This document shows positions 42,669 through 51,445 of a stretch of 64,000 nt of DNA, piece after piece. The first letter of the stretch is position 1. The number at the start of each line of letters is the position of its first letter. Origin of the DNA: CAYZWU01 sp964482235 (GTDB lineage Bacteria > Planctomycetota > B15-G4 > CAYZWU01); contig CAYZWU010000019.1 in NCBI GenBank assembly GCA_964482235.1, positions 26,826 to 90,825 of the forward strand, written 5' to 3'. The notes beneath the pieces are model-generated. The model was not told the DNA's origin, ran no database searches, and saw only the letters and a program-made list of their open reading frames with translations. A program made the position numbers and the translations under genes.

Positions 42669-42926
42669 TCAGTTTACCCGGGTCTGGGAGACTCTCGGCT
42701 CGTTGACCGTGCTCTTGCGCTCCGTCGTGTCGCAGTTCGTCTCGAAATCCTCGATGAAGATCTCGATGGTGGCGGTGATGGACTCGAGCAGCTCCCGCTC
42801 GAGGTTGACCGAGCTGGATCCCTTGTTTGCGGCCAGAACGCGGTTGAGGTGCCCGATTGCGAGCCTCACGGGATGGAGGTGCCTGTTCGTGAAATCGCCG
42901 ATATTCGAAACCTTGGTTTTTTCCAT
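42669..42926 (-). CDS. Small hypothetical protein
   Basis: An 85-aa soluble protein I do not recognise. The ATG has AAGGAGCGAGCA upstream and a very good promoter (43011-43039), so it is a real gene. The sequence is mostly helical (VRLAIGHLNRVL, LERELLESITATIEIFIEDFE) with a polar C-terminal tail and one Cys; no signal peptide or membrane helix. It is the first gene of a two-gene unit with the FtsQ-like gene. Confidence 0.72.
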   Translation of the reverse strand: MEKTKVSNIGDFTNRHLHPVRLAIGHLNRVLAANKGSSSVNLERELLESITATIEIFIEDFETNCDTTERKSTVNEPRVSQTRVN

Positions 42927-43010
42927 TGCTCGCTCCTTCTTCGATTTACGTGAGGGTGTTCGCCGAATGCCAGTATCTACCCGCCGCAGCCGCTCGATCG
43001 GGGACCTTCG

Positions 43011-43039
43011 CTTATACCAGATCGGCTGCCGGTCTTCAA
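43011..43039 (-). promoter_or_regulatory. Promoter of the 85-aa gene and FtsQ-like gene
   Basis: Minus strand TTGAAG (43034-43039), 17-nt spacer, TATAAG (43011-43016); about 85 nt upstream of the ATG at 42926. Confidence 0.6.
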
Positions 43040-43160
43040 GAAAAGTGACGCGTCAAATCAAGAACAGGGGATAGACCGTAGTTGAAATCCGGGAGCCGCT
43101 TTTTGGAGTGGACTCTCGGGCAACATAAATCTAGCATCCCCATGAACAGGAGAGATCGAA

Positions 43161-45149
43161 TTGCCAGGAAAGAAAAGCAGGAAAAGACAGCAGGGGGCCG
43201 GCCCCGAGGAAGAGACAACCCGCGTCTGGCGCGGATTCACCCTGAATCCGTTCCAGGTCCGCTCCTTCGGCACCGTTGACCGCGGTGACGACCTCCTCCT
43301 CTCCGCACCGACGGGTGCCGGCAAGACGCTCGTGGCCGAGTATGCCGTGGAGAAGGCGATGGAGGACGGCCGGAAGGCGATCTACACCGCCCCGATCAAG
43401 GCGCTATCAAATCAGAAGTTCCGCGATTTCAGGGCCATCCTCGGCGACCAGGTGGGTCTCATGACCGGAGACCTCACCCTCAACCCGGGCGCGCCGCTGC
43501 TGATCATGACGACGGAGATCTTCAGGAACACGATCTTCGAGCGCTCGGTCGATCTCGACGCGGCCCGATACGTGATCTTCGACGAGATCCACTTCATGGA
43601 CGATCCGGAGAGAGGAACGGTCTGGGAGGAGAGCATCATCTTCGCCCCCCCCCACATCCGGTTCATCTGCCTGTCGGCCACGGTCTCCAACCTGAACCAG
43701 TTCGGCGAATGGATCGAAACGGTCCGCGACAGCAAGATCGAGACGATCCGCAGCACCGACAGGCCCGTGCCTCTCACTCACTATTTATTCTTCCCGGACC
43801 ATGGACCGACGCGGGCCGACAGGGTGAAGAAGTTCCCCCGCAGGCACGGCCGCCGGAGGCCGCGGATCAACAGGTCGCACCTCCTCGACCGGCTGGAGCG
43901 GGAAGGCCGGCTTCCGATTCTCTACTTCTGCTTCAGCCGGAAGGAGTGCGAGAAGCGGGCCAGGGAGAACAGGCGGCGCGGGCTCCTGAACAGGGAGGAG
44001 CGGGAGAGGATGTCCGCCCTCTTCTCCGAGATCTGCGACAGCTACGTCGTGGAGCCCGACGCGGCGCTCCTCGAGCTGAAGAGCCTGGTGCTCCAGGGGG
44101 TGGGCTATCATCACGCCGGGCTTCTTCCCCAGCACAAGGAGATCGTCGAGAGGCTCTTCACCGCCGGGATGCTGAAGCTCCTGTTCACCACCGAGACGTT
44201 CGCCCTGGGGATCAACATGCCGGCCCGGACGGTGATCTTCAGCTCGCTGCGCAAGTTCAACGGCGTCGGCTTCGACACGCTGATGACGCGCGAATACCAG
44301 CAGATGGCGGGCCGCGCAGGGCGGCAGGGGATCGACACCGAAGGCCTCGTCTACTCGATCCTCGAGGACGACCGCGTCTCCCCGGGAGACGTCCGCCGGC
44401 TCCTCTCCAATGACGTCGAACCGATCAGGAGCCGGTTCAACCTCTCGTACAACACGCTGATCAACCTTCATACCAGGCTCGGCGGCGAGATCTTCGATGC
44501 CTGGGAGAAGTCGTTCAACAATTTCCAGTGGAAGAGAACGAGCCGCAAGAAAAGGGAGAGGAACCGCAACAAGCAGGTCTCCCTGATCCGGAAGAGGCTG
44601 GCGTTCCTGCGGGAGGCCGGATACATCCGCGAGGTCGGGATGACGGACAAGGGGCAGGCCGCCGCCCTGATCAACGGCTACGAGCTCCAGGCCGTGGAGA
44701 TCATCCACTCCGGGCTTCTCGACAGGATGAGCGAGATCCAGATCGTCGTGGTGGTGTCGGCCATCGTCTTCGAGGAAAGAAAGAGGGATCTCTTCAGGCG
44801 CATGGACCGGTCGGTGCTGGGGCCGCTGCGCCGCGAGGCGGAGGAGTGCATCGACGAGATGGTGAACCTCGAGCGGTCGTTCGGCATCCGCTCCTCGCTC
44901 GCGCGGCTCAACTTCAAGTGCGGCGCCGTGATGCACGCCTGGTGCCGCGGGCTCTCCTTCACGGATATCGAGGAGTACACGAACTGCTCCAGGGGAGACC
45001 TGGTCCGGACCTTCAGGCTCACGGTCCAGCTTCTGCGCCAGATCCGCAAGGCCATGCCGTCGAACCCCGCGCTTCATCGCAAGCTCGGGACATGCATCGA
45101 GATCATCAATCGCGACGAGGTCGACGCCCTCCGCCAGCTCCAGGCGTGA
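43161..45149 (+). CDS. DEIH-box superfamily 2 RNA helicase (Ski2/Mtr4-like)
   Basis: A 662-aa helicase. Motifs in order: Q-like region WRGFTLNPFQVRSF, motif I SAPTGAGKTLVAEYA (~48-62), Ia APIKALSNQKF, II DEIHFMDD (~140), III LSATVSN, and in the second domain GVGYHHAGLLPQHKEIVE, TETFALGINMPARTV and QMAGRAGRQG (motif VI). These are the signatures of the Ski2/Mtr4/DOB1 group, here without the arch domain. The C-terminal ~130 residues resemble the helical DSHCT-type end (RSSLARLNFKCGAVMHAWCRG, SRGDLVRTFRLTVQLLRQI). Likely role: RNA processing or decay. Start TTG with AGGAGAGATCGAA upstream. The stop is 12 nt before a long inverted repeat. Confidence 0.9.
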   Translation: MPGKKSRKRQQGAGPEEETTRVWRGFTLNPFQVRSFGTVDRGDDLLLSAPTGAGKTLVAEYAVEKAMEDGRKAIYTAPIKALSNQKFRDFRAILGDQVGLMTGDLTLNPGAPLLIMTTEIFRNTIFERSVDLDAARYVIFDEIHFMDDPERGTVWEESIIFAPPHIRFICLSATVSNLNQFGEWIETVRDSKIETIRSTDRPVPLTHYLFFPDHGPTRADRVKKFPRRHGRRRPRINRSHLLDRLEREGRLPILYFCFSRKECEKRARENRRRGLLNREERERMSALFSEICDSYVVEPDAALLELKSLVLQGVGYHHAGLLPQHKEIVERLFTAGMLKLLFTTETFALGINMPARTVIFSSLRKFNGVGFDTLMTREYQQMAGRAGRQGIDTEGLVYSILEDDRVSPGDVRRLLSNDVEPIRSRFNLSYNTLINLHTRLGGEIFDAWEKSFNNFQWKRTSRKKRERNRNKQVSLIRKRLAFLREAGYIREVGMTDKGQAAALINGYELQAVEIIHSGLLDRMSEIQIVVVVSAIVFEERKRDLFRRMDRSVLGPLRREAEECIDEMVNLERSFGIRSSLARLNFKCGAVMHAWCRGLSFTDIEEYTNCSRGDLVRTFRLTVQLLRQIRKAMPSNPALHRKLGTCIEIINRDEVDALRQLQA

Positions 45150-45161
45150 CGGCGCACACGG

Positions 45162-45264
45162 GGATACCGAGCCCGCGCAATCTCCGCCATATTCGTACGG
45201 CGCCGCACACGTATTAGGTAGCTCCGCACCCGAATATGGCGGAGATTGCGCGGGCTCGGTATCC
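45162..45264. repeat. Perfect 34-bp inverted repeat with 35-nt loop
   Basis: The arm 45162-45195 begins GGATACCGAGCCCGCGCAAT and ends CCATATTCG; the arm 45231-45264 is its exact reverse complement. They flank 35 nt of unrelated sequence. The element fills almost exactly the gap between the stop of the helicase gene (45149) and the stop of the convergent nucleosidase gene (45265). It has no T-run. It could act as a strong bidirectional terminator or mRNA stabiliser, or be a MITE-like insertion. Confidence 0.85.
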
Positions 45265-45933
45265 TCAATCCTGCAGATGAGCCAGGAAGTGCAGCACGAC
45301 CTCCTGCACCCTCTTCACCGCAGGCTTCAGGTTGCGGCGAAAATCGGATTCGGCCTGCCTGTCCGCATGATCGGTCACCGCCTTGACCACGGCAACGGGG
45401 ACGCGGTTCAGCTCGGCGACCTGGACCACGGCCGCGGCTTCCATGTCCACGGCAACGGCATCGAAGCGGGCGGCCAGCTCCCGCCTCTTCTCCCCGCAGA
45501 AGACCGGCTGATCGCCCGTGACGATCGCTCCGACGTTGAGGCTCTCGTCGAGACGGAGCTCGCGGCACGTTGCGGCCAGGTCCTCGACCAGCCTGCTGTC
45601 CGTGTGATGCCACCTCGCCACGGCCGGGTCAGCGTCGTGGGCCAGCGCCTTGCGGGCCACGACGACATTGAGGGGCGGCGCGGATCGGGATAGCGATCCC
45701 GCCGTGCCGCAGAGAAGAACGGCCTCGGGAGAGAAGGAGAGGCAGACAGCCTGGGTCGCGGCGGCGGCCAGGACCTTGCCGGCTCCCGTCCTCCCCACGA
45801 GCAGACGATGCCCCCTGAAGGAACCCTCGATGAAGGGGAAGGTCGGGCAGGGCTCGAAGGGACGCGAGAGTCCCGTCTCCTTCACGATGCCGGCGATCTC
45901 CTTTTTCAGGGCGGCGAGGACGGCGATCCTCAT
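45265..45933 (-). CDS. MTA/SAH nucleosidase-family (purine nucleosidase) protein
   Basis: A 222-aa phosphorylase-superfamily enzyme. N-terminus MRIAVLAALKKEIAGIV, LLVGRTGAGKVLAAAAT, LCGTAGSL, IVTGDQPVF, and the active-site VAVDMEAAAVVQVAELN (E of 'DMEgaA') and AVTDHADRQA (catalytic Asp). These fit MTAN or the related futalosine hydrolase MqnB; the substrate (methylthioadenosine, S-adenosylhomocysteine or aminofutalosine) cannot be fixed from sequence alone. The ATG at 45933 overlaps the ribE stop (ATGA) and follows CCGGAGGGG, so it is coupled to ribE. The stop directly abuts the 34-bp inverted repeat. Confidence 0.85.
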   Translation of the reverse strand: MRIAVLAALKKEIAGIVKETGLSRPFEPCPTFPFIEGSFRGHRLLVGRTGAGKVLAAAATQAVCLSFSPEAVLLCGTAGSLSRSAPPLNVVVARKALAHDADPAVARWHHTDSRLVEDLAATCRELRLDESLNVGAIVTGDQPVFCGEKRRELAARFDAVAVDMEAAAVVQVAELNRVPVAVVKAVTDHADRQAESDFRRNLKPAVKRVQEVVLHFLAHLQD

Positions 45934-46580
45934 GCTTCCCCTCCGGGAAGGTCGAGGTCGAGCCCGCCGGCCGGGGCAGGGCCTCTCGTGCCCGAACCGG
46001 CCATCATCCTGGCGACCCAACGCCCGATCATGTCGCATTCCAGGTTGACGGGCTGTCCCGGTCCGGCCTCCTTCAACGTTGTGTTCTCCAGCGTATGGGG
46101 GATCAGGGCCACCTCGAATCCCCTGGCCGTGACGGCCGCCACGGTGAGGCTGATCCCGTCGATGGCCACGGAGCCCTTCTCGATGACGAACTTCATGATC
46201 GCCGCCGGGGCGTCGACCTTCAGCCGCACCTCGCCGGGTTGCTTGCGGATCGTGCGGATCCGGCCCTGCCCGTCGACGTGGCCGGACACGATGTGGCCGC
46301 CGAGACGATCCCCCAGCCGTAACGCCGGCTCAATATTGACTTTACTCCCAACCCGAAGCTTGGAGAGATTGGTCCTGTTCACCGTTTCCCTGACCACGTC
46401 GAAGGTCACATCCCCGCCCTTGATCGTCGTGGCCGTCAGGCAGACGCCCGATACGGCGACGGAATCCCCCACGGCCACCTCCCGGGCAAGCTCGCCCAGA
46501 TCGAGGCGGAAGCGGATCCTGCCCTGGTTCTGCGTCACCTGCTCGACCGTCCCCATCATCTGAATTATTCCGGTAAACAT
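45930..46580 (-). CDS. ribE: Riboflavin synthase alpha subunit
   Basis: A 216-aa enzyme that dismutates two 6,7-dimethyl-8-ribityllumazine molecules to riboflavin. The two lumazine-binding repeats are evident: repeat 1 MFTGIIQMMGTVEQV ... GDSVAVSGVCLTATTI, repeat 2 beginning GGHIVSGHVDGQGRI ... GSVAIDGISLTVAAV. The N-terminal MFTGI motif and GDSVAV(S/N)GVCLT are diagnostic. ATG with GAAGGAG upstream. No FMN riboswitch (RFN) consensus is visible in the leader. Other rib genes are not in the window. Confidence 0.95.
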   Translation of the reverse strand: MFTGIIQMMGTVEQVTQNQGRIRFRLDLGELAREVAVGDSVAVSGVCLTATTIKGGDVTFDVVRETVNRTNLSKLRVGSKVNIEPALRLGDRLGGHIVSGHVDGQGRIRTIRKQPGEVRLKVDAPAAIMKFVIEKGSVAIDGISLTVAAVTARGFEVALIPHTLENTTLKEAGPGQPVNLECDMIGRWVARMMAGSGTRGPAPAGGLDLDLPGGEA

Positions 46581-46703
46581 TGCCGTCCGTTCTCCTTCGG
46601 ATATGGAAGCTAATATGTTGCTGGCACAAGGGCTCGAACGACCCGGGGCCTCGATTTTCCTTCAGGATACTATTGTTGCCGGTCAAAAAAACTTCTTTTT
46701 ACC

Positions 46704-46731
46704 TTGAACTATAATGACATCATTTTATCAT
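46704..46731 (+). promoter_or_regulatory. Possible promoter of trmD-rplS-secDF
   Basis: TTGAAC (46704-46709), 16-nt spacer, TATCAT (46726-46731) in an AT-rich stretch, ~75 nt before the trmD start. Confidence 0.45.
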
Positions 46732-46809
46732 ATCCGATTTTCGTAAACCCGCTAAAGAGTTGCAGAAAGGTAAGCCCGTCTCCTAAGGAAACGGCGGTGA
46801 TTCAGCAGG

Positions 46810-47499
46810 ATGGACATCCAAATCCTGACTCTGTTTCCCGAGCTTTTCGGGCCGTTTCTCAGCGAGAGCATCGTCGGGATCGCTTGCGAGAAAAAGATCC
46901 TGAACTTGAGCCTCGTCAATTTTCGGGACTACGCCTCCGGTAAGCACAAGGTGGTCGATGACAGACCGTTCGGCGGCGGACCGGGCATGATCTTGAAGCC
47001 GGAACCGGTCTTTGAAACGATTGAAAGCGTACTTCCGGAGCGTGATGAGAAATCGGTCAAGATGATTCTCCTCACGCCCCAGGGACAACGTTATAATCAG
47101 GAGACTGCTGTCCGTCTTTCGAAAGAGAAGCATCTCCTGATGCTCTGCGGCAGGTACGAAGGCTTCGACGAGAGGATCCGCCAGGGTTTTCCCTGGGAGG
47201 AGATCTCGATCGGCGACTTCGTTCTGTCCGGCGGCGAAGTGGCGGCCATGTGTCTCGTGGAATCGATCATCCGGCTTGTGCCGGGTGTGCTGGGCCATGA
47301 GAGGTCCGCCTGGGAGGATTCGTTCAGCAACGACCTCCTGGAGTGGCCGCAGTACACGCGGCCGAGAAATTTTAGGGGCATGAGCGTACCCGAGATTCTC
47401 CTTTCGGGCGATCATGCCAGGATCGAGAAGTGGCGCCGCGAGGCGGCCGAGGAAAGAACGCGGGCAAGACGCCCGGACCTGAGAAAAGATAAATCGTAA
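46810..47499 (+). CDS. trmD: tRNA (guanine(37)-N1)-methyltransferase TrmD
   Basis: A 229-aa SPOUT methyltransferase making m1G37 in tRNAs, which prevents +1 frameshifts. Key blocks: MDIQILTLFPELF, VDDRPFGGGPGMILKPEP, LTPQGQRYNQ, and the trefoil-knot SAM site LCGRYEGFDERI and ISIGDFVLSGGEVAAM. The C-terminal part has PQYTRPRNFRGM..PEILLSGDHARIEKWR. Slightly shorter than E. coli TrmD because the tail is reduced. The ribosome binding site is poor (AGCAGG immediately before ATG). It is followed by rplS, a common pairing, although rpsP and rimM are missing. Confidence 0.96.
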   Translation: MDIQILTLFPELFGPFLSESIVGIACEKKILNLSLVNFRDYASGKHKVVDDRPFGGGPGMILKPEPVFETIESVLPERDEKSVKMILLTPQGQRYNQETAVRLSKEKHLLMLCGRYEGFDERIRQGFPWEEISIGDFVLSGGEVAAMCLVESIIRLVPGVLGHERSAWEDSFSNDLLEWPQYTRPRNFRGMSVPEILLSGDHARIEKWRREAAEERTRARRPDLRKDKS

Positions 47500-47539
47500 A
47501 AGTAATCAATAGATCGGTTTTTGAGTTTGGAGAGCCGCC

Positions 47540-48016
47540 GTGGACATTATCCAATACATAGAGAACAAGCATAAAAAGCCCGAGATTCCCTCGTTCAACG
47601 TGGGCGACACTGTCGATGTCCAGGTCATGATCACGGAAGGCAACAAGGAGAGGATCCAGATCTTCTCCGGCGTTGTCATCGCCATGAAGGGCAAGGGCAT
47701 CAACAGGGCTTTCACGGTCCGCAGGATCGTTCAGGGCGAAGGTGTCGAGAGGACCTTCCCCTTCCACTCGCCCAAGATCGGCGACGTGAAGATCAAGAAG
47801 CGGGGCAGCGTGCGCCGTGCCAAGCTCTACTACCTGAGAGAGCGCACCGGCAAGGGAGCCCGCATCAAGGAGCAGGTCGTCACCTCGAAGAAGAAGAAGA
47901 AGGCTGCCAAGAAGGCCGCGCCGCCCGCTCCGGAAGCTCCCGTCAAGGAGGCGCCCGAGAGCACGACCGCCGAGGCGGAAGCCGCTGCACCTGAAGTGAA
48001 GGACGAGCAGTCCTGA
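47540..48016 (+). CDS. rplS: 50S ribosomal protein L19 with extended C-terminal tail
   Basis: A 158-aa large-subunit protein located at the 30S-50S interface. Core residues 1-115 match L19 (FNVGDTVDVQVMITEGNKER, IQIFSGVVIAMKGKGINRAF, TVRRIVQGEGVERTFPFHSP, RRAKLYYLRERTGKGARI). Residues ~116-158 are an extra Lys/Ala/Pro/Glu-rich tail (KKKKKAAKKAAPPAPEAP...) beyond the family's usual ~115 residues. GTG start with GGAGAG upstream. It is 40 nt after trmD and 70 nt before secDF. Confidence 0.95.
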   Translation: MDIIQYIENKHKKPEIPSFNVGDTVDVQVMITEGNKERIQIFSGVVIAMKGKGINRAFTVRRIVQGEGVERTFPFHSPKIGDVKIKKRGSVRRAKLYYLRERTGKGARIKEQVVTSKKKKKAAKKAAPPAPEAPVKEAPESTTAEAEAAAPEVKDEQS

Positions 48017-48086
48017 TCCGGGCAAAGTGTGTCGAACCGAGATTCCTTTCTGAAGCTGCAAGAAGGCTTTTGGAGACAACAATAAA

Positions 48087-50969
48087 ATGGTTCAGAACCT
48101 GAACAGCAAGATCATCCTGATTCTGATCCTCACCATCGGCTCCGCCGTGGCTCTGAATTTCCTGAATATCGAGCTCGGGCTCGACCTGAAGGGCGGCTCT
48201 TCCATCCGCTATCAGCTTCCTCTTGACGATGTCGATACGGACAACCGCAAGAGGATCGTGGAAGAGACGATCGAGGTGTTCAGGACCCGCATCGAGACGA
48301 TCAACAAGATCGGGATCAAGGGTCTCAAGGAGATCCCGATCCGCGCCTACGGCGACGACCAGATCCTGATCGAGCTGCCCAACATGGAGCCCTCCGAGGT
48401 GGAGGCGATCCTCGACATCATCAACAGCCAGGGAAAGCTCGAGTGGTACATCGTGGCCGAATCGGAGCAGGACAGGGATGATCCGAACGAGATCGCCGTG
48501 GATCTCAACGACAAGCGCACCGAGCTTGCCGCCTTCCTGACCGAGAAGGGAAATTGGAGTCTCGAGACCGACCTGAGCAGCCTCGACGAAAGCCTGAAGA
48601 TGAACGGCAAGGACGTGATCTACCGCTGGTACCCGAGAGCGGAGAAAGCGCTGGAAAAAGACGGTCACAAGATTCCGGAGCCCAACAGCACCTTTGCCGA
48701 CCTCGAGGCCGAGACGGACGAGGCCAAGACGGCGCTGATCGCGAAGTACTTCGTCCTGATCAAGATCTTCAAGAGTCCGGACTGGTTCTTCACCGGAGGC
48801 GATCTCGCAGAGGTGGGCTCCAACCGCGACCGGGAGGGCCGCCCGATCGTCGAGTTCGAGTTCAAGTCCGGCAGGAAGTCGCATTTCGAGGATTTCACCA
48901 GGGCCCACGAGAAGAAGCAGCTCGCCATCCTTCTCGATGACAAGGTCTTCTCCGATCCCAACATCCAGACGGCCCTGCCCGGTGCGGGCTACATCGAGGG
49001 AGGCGGTCTCCAGGGCTTCACCCATGACGAGCAGAAGGCGCTGCTCACCGTTCTCCAGTCGGGCTCCATCGAGGTGAAGCCCACGATCCTCGCCCGCCAC
49101 GACCTCGGCCCCACCCTGGGCGAGAACTCGATCCAGCGCGGCCAGCTGGCCGGAATCATCGGCCTGGTCGTGGTCTTCGTCTTCATCATCGTCTACTACA
49201 TGCTGTCCGGCGTCGTGGCCAGCATCTCGCTGGCCCTGAACCTCCTGCTGCTCATGGGCGTTCTCGTCACCCTGGGAACGACCCTCACCCTGCCCGGCAT
49301 CGCGGGGATCATCCTCACCGTGGGCATGGCAGTGGATGCCAACATCCTGATCTTCGAGAGAATCAGGGAGGAGAAGGACAAGGGCAAGACCATCGCCCAG
49401 GCGGTGAAGAACGGGTTCGACAGGGCTTTCCTCACCATCGTGGACGCCAACGCCACCACGTTCATCACCGGGTACTTCCTCTACAACTTCGGGACCGGAC
49501 CGATCCAGGGCTTCGCCGCCACGCTGATGATCGGCATCGTGACCAGCCTCTTCTCGGCGCTCCTGATCTCCAGGGTCGTCTTCGCCATCATGCTCACCAG
49601 GGGGCTCCAGAACCTCAACATGCTCCGCTTTCTTAAGAAGACGGCGATCAACTTCATCGGCATGAAGGGCAAGGCGTGGACCGTTTCCATCCTGATCATC
49701 ATCGCCGGCCTTGTCCTGTTCATCATGGAGGACGACTCCAAGTACGGCCTCGACCTCAAGGGCGGCTACAACGCCCATGTGGTCTGCAACGGAGATACCA
49801 CGCAGGCGGACGTGCAATCCGATCTGCGTTCCGTCTTCCCCAACGTGCAGGTCATCTCCGTCACGCGGGAGGACGGGCTCCAGGAGTTCAACGTCAAGAT
49901 CAAGGAGACGGCCCTCGGTACGATCGAGTCCGGCGACAGCGGCCGGACCACCAGGAAAAGCGATCTCTTTCAGGCCAAGCTGCAGGAGATCATGGGCGAG
50001 CGGATCATCCCGGCGCCCATCTCCGACCTCGAGTTCACGGCCACCGAGTCGAACACCGTGTTCCGGACCACGCTGAACTTCTCCTCCCCGCCGGCCACGG
50101 AAGCCCAGACAAGCGACAAGAGCCGGGAGGAGAAGGTCGCCATCTACAAGGAGAACATCAGGAAGGCTCTCGAGAAGGACGACTTCCTCACCGTGACGGA
50201 GCAGGAGGTTTCCGGTAACGGGCTCCAGATCAAGGTGACGGGGACCGTAGGCCGGACAGGCATCCAGGAGGAGGCGTTCAGAGGCGATCTTCTCCAGCAG
50301 ATCAGGCAGTCGTCCAAGGAATTGATGGACAGCGAAGAAAACAACGTCGTCCTCAGCCTGACCATGCCGTTCCCCCTGACCGACTACATCGATCCCGTCG
50401 TGGGCAAGGAGCTGCAGGACAAGGCGATCATCGCCATCTTCCTTTCCCTGCTCGCCATCGTGATCTACATCCGTCTCCGGTTCAAGGATTACAACTACGG
50501 ATTCGCCGCTTGCATCGCCCTGATCCACGACGTGCTGATCACCCTGGGCGCCGTGGCGTTCATCCGGCTCACCGGACTGGTTGACGTGGAGATCAGCCTG
50601 CCGCTGATCGCGGCCTTCCTGACGATCATCGGATACTCGCTCAACGACACCATCGTGGTCTTCGACCGCATCAGGGAAAACCTGCCGCGCATGAACAGGC
50701 CGTACATCGAGGTGATCAACGCGAGCATCAACCAGACCCTTTCCCGGACGATCCTCACATCCATGACGACCCTCCTCGTCGTGACGATCCTCTTTGCCCT
50801 GAACCTGGGGCAGAGAAACGTGCTCGAAGGATTCTCCTTCGCCCTTATCGTCGGTGTACTCGTGGGAACGTACTCGTCGATCTTCGTGGCCAGCCCGGCG
50901 CTCGTGCTGCTCCACCAGCGTGAGGCCAGCCGCGGGAAGGTCAAGGCGGTCGCAGCTGGAAAGAAATGA
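48087..50969 (+). CDS. secDF: SecD-SecF fusion protein translocase subunit
   Basis: A 960-aa RND-type membrane protein that uses proton motive force to pull proteins through SecYEG on the periplasmic side. The SecD half (~1-515) has the N-terminal helix, LGLDLKGGSSIRYQL (D1), the P1 periplasmic domain with an unusually long charged insert (~100-240), and the D5-D6 helices (GIILTVGMAVDANILIFERI). The SecF half starts near FLKKTAINFIGMKGKAWT (~515) and has KYGLDLKGGYNAHV and LTIIGYSLNDTIVVFDRIRE. The two parts are fused in one frame, as in several phyla. It overlaps the LysM gene by 4 nt (ATGA). Confidence 0.95.
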   Translation: MVQNLNSKIILILILTIGSAVALNFLNIELGLDLKGGSSIRYQLPLDDVDTDNRKRIVEETIEVFRTRIETINKIGIKGLKEIPIRAYGDDQILIELPNMEPSEVEAILDIINSQGKLEWYIVAESEQDRDDPNEIAVDLNDKRTELAAFLTEKGNWSLETDLSSLDESLKMNGKDVIYRWYPRAEKALEKDGHKIPEPNSTFADLEAETDEAKTALIAKYFVLIKIFKSPDWFFTGGDLAEVGSNRDREGRPIVEFEFKSGRKSHFEDFTRAHEKKQLAILLDDKVFSDPNIQTALPGAGYIEGGGLQGFTHDEQKALLTVLQSGSIEVKPTILARHDLGPTLGENSIQRGQLAGIIGLVVVFVFIIVYYMLSGVVASISLALNLLLLMGVLVTLGTTLTLPGIAGIILTVGMAVDANILIFERIREEKDKGKTIAQAVKNGFDRAFLTIVDANATTFITGYFLYNFGTGPIQGFAATLMIGIVTSLFSALLISRVVFAIMLTRGLQNLNMLRFLKKTAINFIGMKGKAWTVSILIIIAGLVLFIMEDDSKYGLDLKGGYNAHVVCNGDTTQADVQSDLRSVFPNVQVISVTREDGLQEFNVKIKETALGTIESGDSGRTTRKSDLFQAKLQEIMGERIIPAPISDLEFTATESNTVFRTTLNFSSPPATEAQTSDKSREEKVAIYKENIRKALEKDDFLTVTEQEVSGNGLQIKVTGTVGRTGIQEEAFRGDLLQQIRQSSKELMDSEENNVVLSLTMPFPLTDYIDPVVGKELQDKAIIAIFLSLLAIVIYIRLRFKDYNYGFAACIALIHDVLITLGAVAFIRLTGLVDVEISLPLIAAFLTIIGYSLNDTIVVFDRIRENLPRMNRPYIEVINASINQTLSRTILTSMTTLLVVTILFALNLGQRNVLEGFSFALIVGVLVGTYSSIFVASPALVLLHQREASRGKVKAVAAGKK

Positions 50970-51445
50970 GAAAGATACTCGTCTTCCTGCTTCTCCTCTC
51001 GGTGTTTCTCCTGGCGGTGATCATCGACTGGAACGTGCGCAAGACGTCGGAAAGCATCCGTTCGAGTACGGCGCCTGCGGATATCAGGGATGACGATGTT
51101 TTCGAGCTGCTGATCGGATTTCCGCCCGGAGAGACCTCGCGCCGCGGCCTTGCCGAGGGGCGCCGGGATCTCCTCCATCCTTCGTACCGGGAGCCCGCCG
51201 GAAAGAAGCCGCCGGTCGATCCCGCTGCCGAGCCCCCCCGCTCCGATCCGTCGCCCTCCGTGCGGGAGGACAGGACGCCGCGGCACATCTACATCGTGAA
51301 GGAGGGCGACACGCTCACCAGCATTGCGCGGAAGCTCTTCAATGACGAGGACATGGTGGAGAAGCTGATCGAGTGGAACCGGCTGAGAACACCTGACAAG
51401 ATCTTTCCGGGCGAGCCGCTGAGATACCTGAAAGACTACAAGTAG
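50966..51445 (+). CDS. Membrane-anchored LysM domain protein
   Basis: A 159-aa protein. One N-terminal hydrophobic helix (VFLLLLSVFLLAVIIDWNV, ~5-23) is followed by a ~70-residue polar Pro/Arg-rich linker and one LysM domain at the C-terminus (IYIVKEGDTLTSIARKLFND...MVEKLIEWNRL). LysM binds peptidoglycan or chitin-like glycans, so it probably tethers the inner membrane to the wall. The ATG overlaps the secDF stop, implying translation coupled to secDF. The last 10 nt overlap the convergent hflX gene. Confidence 0.88.
   Translation: MRKILVFLLLLSVFLLAVIIDWNVRKTSESIRSSTAPADIRDDDVFELLIGFPPGETSRRGLAEGRRDLLHPSYREPAGKKPPVDPAAEPPRSDPSPSVREDRTPRHIYIVKEGDTLTSIARKLFNDEDMVEKLIEWNRLRTPDKIFPGEPLRYLKDYK

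Noticed and set aside
46581..46809. FMN (RFN) riboswitch upstream of ribE
   Set aside because: The conserved RFN blocks (GGG.CAGGGUG and related) are not present on the minus strand.
47943..50915. A 990-codon open frame antisense to secDF
   Set aside because: GC-rich codon bias leaves antisense frames open. The sense strand has complete SecD and SecF motifs, and the antisense protein is low-complexity His/Asp/Arg/Leu without family features.
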